Below, one piece after another: positions 47,303-55,757 of a stretch of 64,000 nucleotides of DNA (position 1 is its first letter; every line of letters starts with the position of its first letter). The position numbers and the translations under genes are program-made. Source of the stretch: Arthrobacter sp. zg-Y844 (GTDB taxonomy: Bacteria; Actinomycetota; Actinomycetes; Actinomycetales; Micrococcaceae); NCBI RefSeq assembly GCF_024385465.1, contig NZ_JANFLS010000001.1, positions 372,001 through 436,000 on the forward strand, written 5' to 3'. Under the pieces are notes generated by a model. It was not told the DNA's origin and searched no databases. It worked only from the letters and a program-made list of their open reading frames with translations.

Positions 47303-47913
47303 TTGGCGTCCTCCTTGACTGTGTTCTTGCCGACGAACTCGTCGTAGGCAGCCTTGGTGAAGACCACGTCGTCGGCAACAAGCACGTCATAGGTGTTCAG
47401 CTGATCTACGTAGATCACGTGAACAGCCGGAACGTTGCGCACGGAAAGTGCGGCAACATCGTTGGCGCGCTCGATAACAACGAGCAGGTTCTTGCGGTCG
47501 GAAACCGAACGCAGGGCGCTCAGTGCATCCTTGGTGGAAGGCTTGGTGCCTTCAACCAGGGATTCGAGGACGTGGATACGGCCGTTGCGTGCCCGGTCCG
47601 ACAGGGCGCCGCGCAGTGCAGCAGCCTTCATCTTCTTGGGGGTGCGCTGGCTGTAATCGCGGGGCGTCGGTCCGTGGACAACGCCGCCGCCGGTCATGTG
47701 AGGAGCACGGATGGAGCCCTGACGAGCCCGGCCGGTGCCCTTCTGCTTGAACGGCTTGCGGCCTGCGCCGCTTACCTCGGCGCGCGTCTTCGTCTTGTGC
47801 GTACCCTGGCGGGCGGCTGCAAGCTGAGCAACTACCACCTGGTGGAGCAGCGGTACGTTCGTCTGAACGTCGAAGATCTCTGCGGGGAATTCAACAGTGG
47901 TTTCGTTAGCCAT
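47299..47913 (-). CDS. rplD: 50S ribosomal protein L4
   Basis: Tunnel protein of 204 residues that represses the S10 operon in E. coli. Features: [44 protein letters not shown] (core, given in part) with the tunnel loop, and [23 protein letters not shown]-like end. It lies four bases after rplC. Confidence 0.96.
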   Translation of the reverse strand: MANETTVEFPAEIFDVQTNVPLLHQVVVAQLAAARQGTHKTKTRAEVSGAGRKPFKQKGTGRARQGSIRAPHMTGGGVVHGPTPRDYSQRTPKKMKAAALRGALSDRARNGRIHVLESLVEGTKPSTKDALSALRSVSDRKNLLVVIERANDVAALSVRNVPAVHVIYVDQLNTYDVLVADDVVFTKAAYDEFVGKNTVKEDAK

Positions 47914-47917
47914 GAGA

Positions 47918-48574
47918 CTAAGCTCCCTTCACGGCAGAGCGTACGAGGACGACCTGGCCGCGGGCGCCGGGAACGGCACCCTTGATCAGCAGGAGCGACT
48001 TCTCGGCGTCCACACCGTGAACCGTGAGGTTCATGGTGGTGTGACGGACGGCGCCCATGCGGCCCGCCATCCGAACGCCCTTGAAGACGCGGCCCGGGGT
48101 GGATGCGCCACCGATGGAACCCGGCTTACGGTGGTTCTTGTGTGCACCGTGGGAGGCACCAACGCCATGGAAGCCGTGACGCTTCATGACACCGGCAAAG
48201 CCCTTACCCTTGGAGGTTCCGGTGACGTCGACCTTCTGGCCGGCCGCGAACATCTCAACGGAGAGTTCCTGGCCCAGCTCGTAAGTGTCGGCATCGGCGG
48301 TACGCAGTTCAACTACGTGGCGGCGCGGCGTAACGCCGGCCTTTTCAAAGTGGCCGGCCAGCGGCTTGGTCACCTTGCGCGGGTCGATCTGGCCGTAGCC
48401 GATCTGAACGGCGGTGTAGCCGTCCTTTTCCGCGTTGCGCAGCTGCGTGATGACGTTGGAGTCAGCCTGGACGACGGTTACGGGGATGAGCTTGTTGTTC
48501 TCGTCCCAAACCTGGGTCATGCCGAGCTTGGTGCCCAGCAGTCCCTTTACCTGGCGTGTAAGTGAAGTAGACAT
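47918..48574 (-). CDS. rplC: 50S ribosomal protein L3
   Basis: Early assembly protein reaching the peptidyl transferase centre. The 218 residues include [42 protein letters not shown] and [23 protein letters not shown]. It lies 17 bases after rpsJ. Confidence 0.97.
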   Translation of the reverse strand: MSTSLTRQVKGLLGTKLGMTQVWDENNKLIPVTVVQADSNVITQLRNAEKDGYTAVQIGYGQIDPRKVTKPLAGHFEKAGVTPRRHVVELRTADADTYELGQELSVEMFAAGQKVDVTGTSKGKGFAGVMKRHGFHGVGASHGAHKNHRKPGSIGGASTPGRVFKGVRMAGRMGAVRHTTMNLTVHGVDAEKSLLLIKGAVPGARGQVVLVRSAVKGA

Positions 48575-48591
48575 AAGTATCCGCTCCCCCC

Positions 48592-48900
48592 CTACAGCTT
48601 GATTTCGATGTTCACGTCGGCAGGCAGGTCGAGACGCATGAGCGAGTCAACGGCCTTAGGCGTGGGGTCAATGATGTCGATCAGGCGCTTGTGCGTGCGC
48701 ATTTCAAAGTGCTCGCGGCTGTCCTTGTACTTGTGCGGCGAACGGATAACAACGTAAACGTTCTTTTCCGTGGGCAGCGGCACGGGGCCTACTACCGTTG
48801 CGCCTGCACGCGTGACCGTCTCAACGATCTTCCGTGCTGATACGTCGATGACCTCGTGGTCATACGACTTCAGCCGGATGCGGATTTTTTGTCCCGCCAT
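48592..48900 (-). CDS. rpsJ: 30S ribosomal protein S10
   Basis: First gene of the S10 operon; also the NusE transcription-antitermination factor. The 102 residues start [21 protein letters not shown] and contain [24 protein letters not shown]. The ATG at 48900 matches the family start; the open frame extending to 49131 is upstream leader, not coding. Confidence 0.97.
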   Translation of the reverse strand: MAGQKIRIRLKSYDHEVIDVSARKIVETVTRAGATVVGPVPLPTEKNVYVVIRSPHKYKDSREHFEMRTHKRLIDIIDPTPKAVDSLMRLDLPADVNIEIKL

Positions 48901-49409
48901 GGCGTCGTGCCTCTTTCTTCGAGTAATGCTCTCTGTACAGTTTTTGCACCGAACTGCCTTACGGCCTGGCGCCCCTCCAACAGACTGAATCCGGATAATT
49001 CCGGGTTCCTCACCCTGCCGAGGCTCCGACCCCCGCGCTCGGGCGTGTCGCGGTGTTGAGACCAACGACGCCGAGCAAGAATAGGGGCGGGTTATATATG
49101 GGCTCTTTCCCTGAAGGATCCGACCCTGCATCAGGCATTATCCTGACCGGGACGAAATCTCACCACTGCCTGGCCCCTGCTGTTCGCAGGAACGTGGGCG
49201 CGTGTGGGCACAAAAGCGCTTGAACAACTTCTCTAGTCTGCCAGACTCGGGCACAGATGGCTAATCAGGTATCTGTCTCCGGAGGTCTCCCTCCAGGGTC
49301 CCGACGCCGGGCTGCCCAAGTCCGTTCACGCTGCTCCCGGGGTAAACCCCTCAACGGGCGGCGTGTTAACTTCCACCAGTCTAACGCACCGAGGGCGGCG
49401 CCTTGGAAG
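48901..49409 (-). other. Leader and promoter region of the S10 operon
   Basis: About 500 bases between rpsJ and a tiny upstream gene. It holds one promoter candidate (49137-49165) and a leader of roughly 230 bases. An alternative -10 hexamer TAGAGA occurs near 49230 on the minus strand. No tRNA or recognisable riboswitch was found. Confidence 0.5.
49137..49165 (-). promoter_or_regulatory. Promoter candidate for the S10 operon
   Basis: Minus strand TGGTGA (49165-49160), 17 bases, GATAAT (49142-49137). The -10 matches consensus at five of six positions; the -35 is poor. It would give a leader of about 230 bases before rpsJ. Confidence 0.3.
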
Positions 49410-49541
49410 TCAGGAGCTGCCGTCCCGGTTGGACCGGCGGATGCGCTTGGCCCGCTCGATTTCGGGGCGGAACCGCTTACGGGACCACCCGATACCTGCC
49501 ACCACTGCGGCCACGATCACCAGAAGGATAAGGAATTCCAT
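49410..49541 (-). CDS. Putative 43-residue single-pass membrane protein
   Basis: Read directly from the sequence: MEFLILLVIVAAVVAGIGW, one hydrophobic segment, then a strongly basic soluble tail (SRKRFRPEIERAKRIRRSN). The layout (hydrophobic N-terminus, Arg/Lys tail) is that of a real small membrane protein rather than chance, but the ribosome-binding site is only an AGG seven to eight bases upstream. It lies between the giant membrane protein gene and the S10 operon, on the same strand. No function is known. Confidence 0.5.
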   Translation of the reverse strand: MEFLILLVIVAAVVAGIGWSRKRFRPEIERAKRIRRSNRDGSS

Positions 49542-49753
49542 CTTCCGAGCCTAGCGGAGCCGTTGCCCGGCGTCAGCGGCACGGGGCTCCTCCTTAGTCT
49601 GCGCGCGGCGGTCTGCGCCTTGCACGGGATTGCTGCTGGTCCCTCCCCCGATCCCTCCGGCACCGGAGCCGGCCAGGTCGGCCGGAGCCGGTTGGCCGGT
49701 GCCGGAGAACAGCCTCTCCCCTGCGCTGCACGCGCCAAGGATCCGCCGGGCCG

Positions 49754-52700
49754 TCAGTGCGTGCGGTCCTCTTCGGGTCCCTGCATACGGCCCGGACCGT
49801 GTGCGTCCGTTCCGGGTCCGGCGTTGCTCCCGGATGCAGGCCCGACTCCATCGGCACTGCCGGTGGTGGAGGGTCCGAAGACCGCCGAGGCACTCCCCTG
49901 CGCCGGATACACCGCTGCCGGTGGCGCCGGCGGAGCAAACGCCGTTGCCGAACCCGACTGAGTGAACCCGGGCACCGGCACCGGAATGGCCGGTGGGGTC
50001 CCCTGCGTAGTTTGAACAGTTGGATTCCCCGGGTCATCGGTCCGCACGCGGGTGAGCCGCCAGACGGCCAGGGCGATCAGCCCGATACCCAGCAGGGCCA
50101 GGAGCAGGAACGTGTAGCCCCGCAGGTACCAAAGCACCGCCAGCGCTACACCGGCCGCGCCCCACAGGGTGAACAGCCGTCTGCTGGCCAGGAGGCCGAA
50201 GGCCAGGAGCCCGGCATGTGCCACCAGCGCCCAGAGCTGTTTTCCACCTCCACCGAAGATGACAGTGGACAGACCGCTGGCGGAAAGAATGACGGCCGAA
50301 ACCACCAGGACCGCAGTGCCCCGCCGGTCACGTTTGCGAAGGAACTCGTAAGCCGCCAATCCGGCCAGGACGGTGGCCCAGTACTGCAGGGACCAGAATC
50401 CGCTGACGTGGCCCAGGACGAGCCAGCCCATCCGCTGCACCGCGAGTGCAGTCACCAGCACGGCGGCCTGCACTGCCTGCTCGCGGAATCGGGATGGAAC
50501 CTCCAAGAGTGCCAACGCCAAGGCAGCAACCACAGTCAGTGCACCGGCTGCGGCGGACGAATCCGGGGCCATTGCCGGTATGGCGGCCAGAGCCGGGATA
50601 AGGGCCGACGCCGAACCCAGGATGCGCCGGCGGAGCTGCGAGGGCGAAATGCTGCCCGCCGCACCACCGGTCCCGGACTCTTCGACCGGACGGACGGGGG
50701 TAAGGAGGCGGATGGCTTGGAGAACAGCCACGGTCCCCCAGAGCGGCAGCAGCGAAGCGAAGCCGGTGTCCCCGCTGCCGGCCAGGATCGTGTCGAAGAG
50801 TCCCCGGAACAGGACCATCATTCCTACGGTGAGCAGGACCGGCGTCCCAACGGCCAGCCAGGTGAGGCTGCGCGTATAGGAGACCGCCAGGAAGATCACT
50901 GCGCCCAGGACGAAGGCAGCAGCCGTCAGGAAGCGGTTGTCTGCGGCCGCGCTGATCGCAAGGACGGTAGAGGTATACCCGATGGCAGTTACCAGCAGTG
51001 CCGTACGGGTGGGCTCGTCGAGGGACCGGCGCGCTTCCCCGCACAATGCCGCCGCTGCGAGGACGAGCAGAACCGATCCTGCCGCGCCGGTGGTGAGCAG
51101 CGGTTCCGGAATTGGCCCCCGGCTGCTGAACTCCAGCAGGTCGGCGAGGACCAGCCCCAGCACACCCAAAGCGTACGCGGCGGGATAAACAACCCAGGCT
51201 GACCTCGGGTGGCCTTCCGCGCGGCGCCGCGTGAACACCGCCGCGGCGGTGATGAGGAGCAGGACCAGGTGCAGCGCAACGACGTCCCGTTGGATTGCCG
51301 TTCCGGCAAGGAATCCGTAGGTGATCGGAAGCAGGGCCAGCAATGCGATGCTCAGCCACTGCGACGTTTCCGAGTATCCATGGGCGTCGAGCCGGCGATG
51401 CAGCAGGGTGCGGAACAACTGCTGTATCGCCAGAGCCATTGCCCCCGCAATGTACAGACCGTGCATGCCGACGCCGAGGTCGGTGGCTACGAGCACCGTC
51501 TGGACCACCAGCAGGCCCTGCACGCCGAGGAGATATAGACCGCGGTTGGGTTCCGAGCGCTTCAGTGCGAGGTGCGCCGAGTAGGCCAGCGCTGCCAGAA
51601 CCAGTAGTTCGTAGCCGCACAGCCCCAGTACTCCGGCACCTACGGCCGCGGCAGCGGCGAATCCTGCCAGCGCCGCTGCTTCATACCGGTCGGGAAGCAA
51701 CAGCGATGTGGCTGCGTTTGCGGCCAGCGCGGTCCAGAGCAACGCCAAGGTCCAGCCGGTCCCGTGTCCCTCGACCCCGCGGGATGCGGCAGTAGCCAGC
51801 AGCGCCACCAGTGCGGCGGCGGCGAGGAACTCGGCAGCAAACTTCAGCGGCCTGCCCCTCCGCACCCGGACGACGGCGGCCAATTGGCTGAACACTGCCA
51901 CGCCGGCGGCGCAGACGACAAGGAACATCAGCATGCCGCTTTGCGCTGCCGGGCCCTGGAGTCCGATATATGCCAGCGGAACTCCTGTTGATGCAGCCAG
52001 GCCGCCCCACCGCGCCCATGCTGCAAGCCCCAGGGGTTCCAGCATCCCGGCAAAGATGGCCCGCAGCACCTGTCCGACGGCAATGCCGACTGCCACGGCA
52101 GCGAAGACCCGGTGCACGTCCCCGGTCAGGTCGGCCGCCGCCAGCCCGGCCAGGACAACCGCCAGGATGTGGGCAGCCAGGAGGTAGGCACCACGGAGGG
52201 GGTTGCTGCGTCCCAGGGCTAGGTATGTGCAGTAGGCAAGGGCTGCCAGCACGAGGATCTCGTACCCCCTGACCCCCAGGACGCCCGCTCCAACGACGGC
52301 GGCTGCGGTGAAGCCGGCGGGTGCAGTCAGAGCCGGCCAGCTGCGGCGGAGCAGCAGCGCCGTAAACACGTTGACACCAAGCGCCGTTGCGAGAACGGCC
52401 ACGGTGGCAACTGCTCCGTTGCCTTCCGCCGCCCGTACGCCGATCTCCATCAGCAGCACCAGTCCTGCTGCGGCGACAGCTCCGACCGAAGCCTTGGTGC
52501 CGGGGACACTCCTACTGCCGGTGCCGCCGGCGGTCCCGCGGGAGACTGCGGCAGCGGGCGCCGGCAAACCGGTACCGGCCTCGCCGCGTTCACCGAAGTG
52601 CGTCCGTCCCGCCGCCCCAAGTGTGTAGGCACCTTGGGTGAGGACCGCGGACCCGATACCGATGAGCAGCAGGACGACTCCGGTCTCCGACCGTGCCGCC

Positions 52701-55423
52701 GTGTAGGTAAGGAGGTAATAGAGCGGGGGCAGCGCCGCCAGCACGCTGACGGTTGCCCACAGGAGTGTCTGGGAGAGTCCGAGCCCCCGGAGTTTCCGGT
52801 CCAGGAGGACCCGCAGGAGATGCTGGGCAGCCAGGCAGACCGCCATGGCAATGAAGATCCCGTGCACCCCTGCTCCGAGGTCTGCGGCAATCAGGGCAGA
52901 CAGAGCAGTCAGCTGGGTCTGTCCTGCCGCCAGGTAATAGGTTCGGTGCGTCTTGGGTGCCAGCTTCCAGGCCAGGACGGCACAGTAGCAAAGAGCAGCG
53001 GCTGCAAGCAGTTCGTAGCCCCTGACGCCAAGGACGCCTGCACCCGTAAGCGCAGCAGCCGCGAAGCCAGCCGGTGCAGCAAGGAGATACCTTCCGGAGG
53101 GCCGCAACACGGATGTCAAAACGTTTCCGGCCACAACGGTCCACAGGCCCAGCAAGGTCAACGCCAGCCCCGGCGATTCCTGGAAGCGGAGCAGCAGGGT
53201 CAGGACCGCCGCGGCAGCAGCGGCAGCCGTGATGGCGGCACCCGGGAAGCGTTCGGGTTTCGCGCGCCGGGTACGGACAACGGAAACCGCCTGGTTGGCC
53301 GTCAGTGCGAGCACCGCGGTGACGAGGCCCCAGGCTCCTGCATTCACGCCGGGTACTCCGGCAAGGGATGCAAGGACAGTCAGGGCCACCAGCAGGACAG
53401 CCGCAGCACGTGCGGCGAGGACGAATACCAGGCGTTCCTCCGCGCCGCCCCGCACCGCACGGACCACCAGGTAGGCAGAGAGGACTGCGGTGGCCAGGAC
53501 GCCCGGCCACAGTGCGTCACCGGGCATCAATGTGTTGGGCACGAAGGCCAGGGCGGCAGGCACCAGGACGGCATACTCGAGCAGTCCGCCCAGCTTCCAG
53601 GCAGCGGCCAGATACGTCATCAGGACCACGACGGCGGTTCCGGTGAAGGCAGCGGAACTTCCCGAAGACTCCCATTCGCGAACCACGTACCAGAGTCCGG
53701 CTGCCAGTGCGGTGCACGCCTGCAGAACCAGCAGGGCGGCCACATCGACGCGGAAGAACCTGCGTGCAGCCTCTTCGGGGGCAGCCGCCGGTTTCTTTTT
53801 GAGGCTGATGGCCGCCGCTGCAGGCCCGGATTCGGCTGCCGGGGCCGGCGGGAACGCGGCGGGAGATGACGGGGCCGGCGGGGCCGGCGGTGCCGACACA
53901 CCTGCGGGCTTTTCGCCCTGTCCCGCCGCCGTTGCCAGCGGAGCGGACCCCCCTGTTGATCCGGCACCGGCCTCGTGGCGGGAACGCTCGTCGATCTCCC
54001 CGTCCAAAGGCAGCCCGGTGCTCCTGGCAGCCACCTGCAGCAGGGCTGCGGCCCCGTACAAGGGGCGGCGTGCCAGGACCCCTGCCGTCTGGACCGCGAC
54101 CTGCACTGCGAACGCGAGCAACGTCAGCTGGGTGCTGTCCGTAAAGGAATAGAACAGGGACGTAAGTCCCACGGTGCCGGCTGCCCGCAGTCCGTAGCTG
54201 TTGACGAGCTGGTTTCGGGCGGGTCCCTGCCAAAGCATGACTGCGTAGTAGAGGGCGAATGTGAGGAACAGGATTCCCAGCTGCGCCGCGCTCAGCTGGC
54301 CGGAGATCTGGACGGTGGCTATGGCCGTAGCCGGAACCAGATAGCGGTGGGAGCGGACAAATGCGTCCACATAGAGGTTGTTCAGCCAGCCCGGACGCCG
54401 GACCGCCGCGAGGCTGATCAGGGTGGCGATGATGACGGTGAAGAGGAAGTACCAGACAATTCCCCAGCGCAGTGCCGCACCGGAAGCCAGGCCCGAGGAC
54501 AGCAGGAACGTCAAGGCGAGATAGGTGACTACCCGGCTTTCAATCTTTGCAGCGGCGTAGGCGAACGCCGCGGTTCCAACCACCGAGGTGACAAGCCAGG
54601 CTGCAGGCCCGTCCGGAAGCACGAAATTGAACAGGGCGAGTCCGACCACGGGGATCAAGGCCAGGCCAGTACCCGTAAAGGCTACGGCTGCCGGCCGAAG
54701 GCGGGCGCTCCTGGCATGGATGACCAGTCCTGAAACGTAGAACAAAGCCGTGACAGCGACAACTCCGAAGAAGCGCGCCTCTGCGGGGATGGCCAGCCCG
54801 ATGAACAGTGCCGCGGCAGCCACCAGCAGGAGGCTGGCGGAGTAGAGCGTGATGTTGATGTTGCGCAGGTCCCGGCGGCGTTTTTCTTCCTTCAGCTCGG
54901 CTTCCGTCTTCACCGGCGGAGCCGGCTTGGGGGGAACCGGCCTGGGCTGGACGGGAACGTTCCGGTTCGGTGCGGCAGGCACGGGGGCGACGGTCGGCGG
55001 GTGGCCGCCCGGCACCCCGGCAGGGGGCACAGCCGCTGACGGAGCATGGAACGGAGACGAGGGAACAGTGTAGGAAGAGACATACGAAGCAGTGGGTGCC
55101 GGGGCTGCAGCGGGGGCAGGTGCCGCGGCGGCAGCCGGAGCCGGTGTAGCAGCAGGTGCACCGTGGGCAGGTGAAGCAGGAGCCGGTGCGACGGCGGCAG
55201 GATCCGAGTCAGCCGAACCCTCCGGAACGTGGATGGTCGCCGGTGGCCGGAACCGCGCAGCTGCATCCCTGAATCCCGCCCGGTAGCCGTCCTCATAGAT
55301 TTGGGCCGGCGGCGGCAGCGGCCTGCCCTGGCCGTCGAGGGGTCGGGCGGCTTTTTTGCCTGCCGACCGCCCTACGGCGAAACTGGCTGCGGCTGCGGCC
55401 AGGAATAAGAGAAAGACCCCCAT
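49754..55423 (-). CDS. Giant polytopic membrane protein with internal repeats (SCO7613-like)
   Basis: A 1,889-residue protein of unknown function. The start is the ATG at 55423 with GGAAGG upstream (MGVFLLFLAAAAASFAVGR, an N-terminal membrane anchor); the frame runs on to 56299 but overlaps the divergent gene. An Ala/Pro-rich linker (about residues 70-190) ends in a charged coil (TEAELKEEKRRRDLRNIN). The rest is dozens of hydrophobic segments, interrupted by a second Ala/Pro linker near residue 500-560, with three copies of a unit of about 125 residues. The C-terminal 80 residues are a soluble Pro/Gly/Ser tail. The general type resembles actinobacterial proteins labelled SCO7613 C-terminal domain. 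No catalytic motif is visible. Confidence 0.75.
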   Translation of the reverse strand: MGVFLLFLAAAAASFAVGRSAGKKAARPLDGQGRPLPPPAQIYEDGYRAGFRDAAARFRPPATIHVPEGSADSDPAAVAPAPASPAHGAPAATPAPAAAAAPAPAAAPAPTASYVSSYTVPSSPFHAPSAAVPPAGVPGGHPPTVAPVPAAPNRNVPVQPRPVPPKPAPPVKTEAELKEEKRRRDLRNINITLYSASLLLVAAAALFIGLAIPAEARFFGVVAVTALFYVSGLVIHARSARLRPAAVAFTGTGLALIPVVGLALFNFVLPDGPAAWLVTSVVGTAAFAYAAAKIESRVVTYLALTFLLSSGLASGAALRWGIVWYFLFTVIIATLISLAAVRRPGWLNNLYVDAFVRSHRYLVPATAIATVQISGQLSAAQLGILFLTFALYYAVMLWQGPARNQLVNSYGLRAAGTVGLTSLFYSFTDSTQLTLLAFAVQVAVQTAGVLARRPLYGAAALLQVAARSTGLPLDGEIDERSRHEAGAGSTGGSAPLATAAGQGEKPAGVSAPPAPPAPSSPAAFPPAPAAESGPAAAAISLKKKPAAAPEEAARRFFRVDVAALLVLQACTALAAGLWYVVREWESSGSSAAFTGTAVVVLMTYLAAAWKLGGLLEYAVLVPAALAFVPNTLMPGDALWPGVLATAVLSAYLVVRAVRGGAEERLVFVLAARAAAVLLVALTVLASLAGVPGVNAGAWGLVTAVLALTANQAVSVVRTRRAKPERFPGAAITAAAAAAAVLTLLLRFQESPGLALTLLGLWTVVAGNVLTSVLRPSGRYLLAAPAGFAAAALTGAGVLGVRGYELLAAAALCYCAVLAWKLAPKTHRTYYLAAGQTQLTALSALIAADLGAGVHGIFIAMAVCLAAQHLLRVLLDRKLRGLGLSQTLLWATVSVLAALPPLYYLLTYTAARSETGVVLLLIGIGSAVLTQGAYTLGAAGRTHFGERGEAGTGLPAPAAAVSRGTAGGTGSRSVPGTKASVGAVAAAGLVLLMEIGVRAAEGNGAVATVAVLATALGVNVFTALLLRRSWPALTAPAGFTAAAVVGAGVLGVRGYEILVLAALAYCTYLALGRSNPLRGAYLLAAHILAVVLAGLAAADLTGDVHRVFAAVAVGIAVGQVLRAIFAGMLEPLGLAAWARWGGLAASTGVPLAYIGLQGPAAQSGMLMFLVVCAAGVAVFSQLAAVVRVRRGRPLKFAAEFLAAAALVALLATAASRGVEGHGTGWTLALLWTALAANAATSLLLPDRYEAAALAGFAAAAAVGAGVLGLCGYELLVLAALAYSAHLALKRSEPNRGLYLLGVQGLLVVQTVLVATDLGVGMHGLYIAGAMALAIQQLFRTLLHRRLDAHGYSETSQWLSIALLALLPITYGFLAGTAIQRDVVALHLVLLLITAAAVFTRRRAEGHPRSAWVVYPAAYALGVLGLVLADLLEFSSRGPIPEPLLTTGAAGSVLLVLAAAALCGEARRSLDEPTRTALLVTAIGYTSTVLAISAAADNRFLTAAAFVLGAVIFLAVSYTRSLTWLAVGTPVLLTVGMMVLFRGLFDTILAGSGDTGFASLLPLWGTVAVLQAIRLLTPVRPVEESGTGGAAGSISPSQLRRRILGSASALIPALAAIPAMAPDSSAAAGALTVVAALALALLEVPSRFREQAVQAAVLVTALAVQRMGWLVLGHVSGFWSLQYWATVLAGLAAYEFLRKRDRRGTAVLVVSAVILSASGLSTVIFGGGGKQLWALVAHAGLLAFGLLASRRLFTLWGAAGVALAVLWYLRGYTFLLLALLGIGLIALAVWRLTRVRTDDPGNPTVQTTQGTPPAIPVPVPGFTQSGSATAFAPPAPPAAVYPAQGSASAVFGPSTTGSADGVGPASGSNAGPGTDAHGPGRMQGPEEDRTH
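51303..51677 (-). repeat. Internal repeat 3 of giant membrane protein
   Basis: About 125 codons, from ALAGFAAAAAVGAGVLGLCGYE to LLPITYGFL. It shares with the other two copies the pattern GAGVLGxxGYE, LxLAALAYxxxLAL, a TDLGxxxHGxyIA segment and xLPxxY. Confidence 0.75.
51957..52326 (-). repeat. Internal repeat 2 of giant membrane protein
   Basis: From APAGFTAAAVVGAGVLGVRGYE to TGVPLAYIGL, about 123 codons. It contains VLAALAYCTYLALG, AADLTGDVHRVFAAVAV and VGQVLRAIFAGMLEPLGLA, aligned with copies 1 and 3. Confidence 0.75.
52705..53083 (-). repeat. Internal repeat 1 of giant membrane protein
   Basis: From APAGFAAAALTGAGVLGVRGYE to LPPLYYLLTY, about 126 codons. It contains LAAAALCYCAVLAWK, AADLGAGVHGIFIAMAV and AAQHLLRVLLDRKLRGLGLS. 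The distances between copies are about 750 and 650 bases. Confidence 0.75.
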
Positions 55424-55757
55424 GAAACTGCTACCTTCCGGTTCGAGTTCGACTGGAGACCATCCTAGGGTGCTGCACCTCACATCCCGGCAACTGTTCG
55501 ATCCGGTGTGCGTATCTTTCCGTGCGTGGCGCACCCGGGCGTCCTGTGCAGGAACAGTCCCCGCGTGCCCGCGGCCAAGGGGCAGCCGGCCGGTCCCGGT
55601 CCGGACCCGGAAGGCGGCCCGGCGACCCCCGGCCGAAATGCGCTCCGCCTGACGATCTGGGCCAAGGGCTGTTCCCGCCCGGATAACGAACTGGTAGCGT
55701 CGGCGCACGAGGAGCCAGGGGGAAGGCGCCCACACGAACGGAAAGGGCCTTGCGGCC
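55424..55757. other. Divergent promoter region
   Basis: About 330 bases between the giant membrane protein gene and the alicyclic-acid cassette, which are transcribed away from each other. It is GC-rich with no clear consensus promoter; GATAAC and TAGCGT near 55683-55702 are weak -10 candidates for the plus-strand operon. No operator palindrome stood out. Confidence 0.45.

Noticed and set aside
49120-49260. tRNA or small structured RNA upstream of rpsJ
   Set aside because: No T-loop GGTTCGAAT-type sequence or cloverleaf could be built; the region is better read as leader and promoter.
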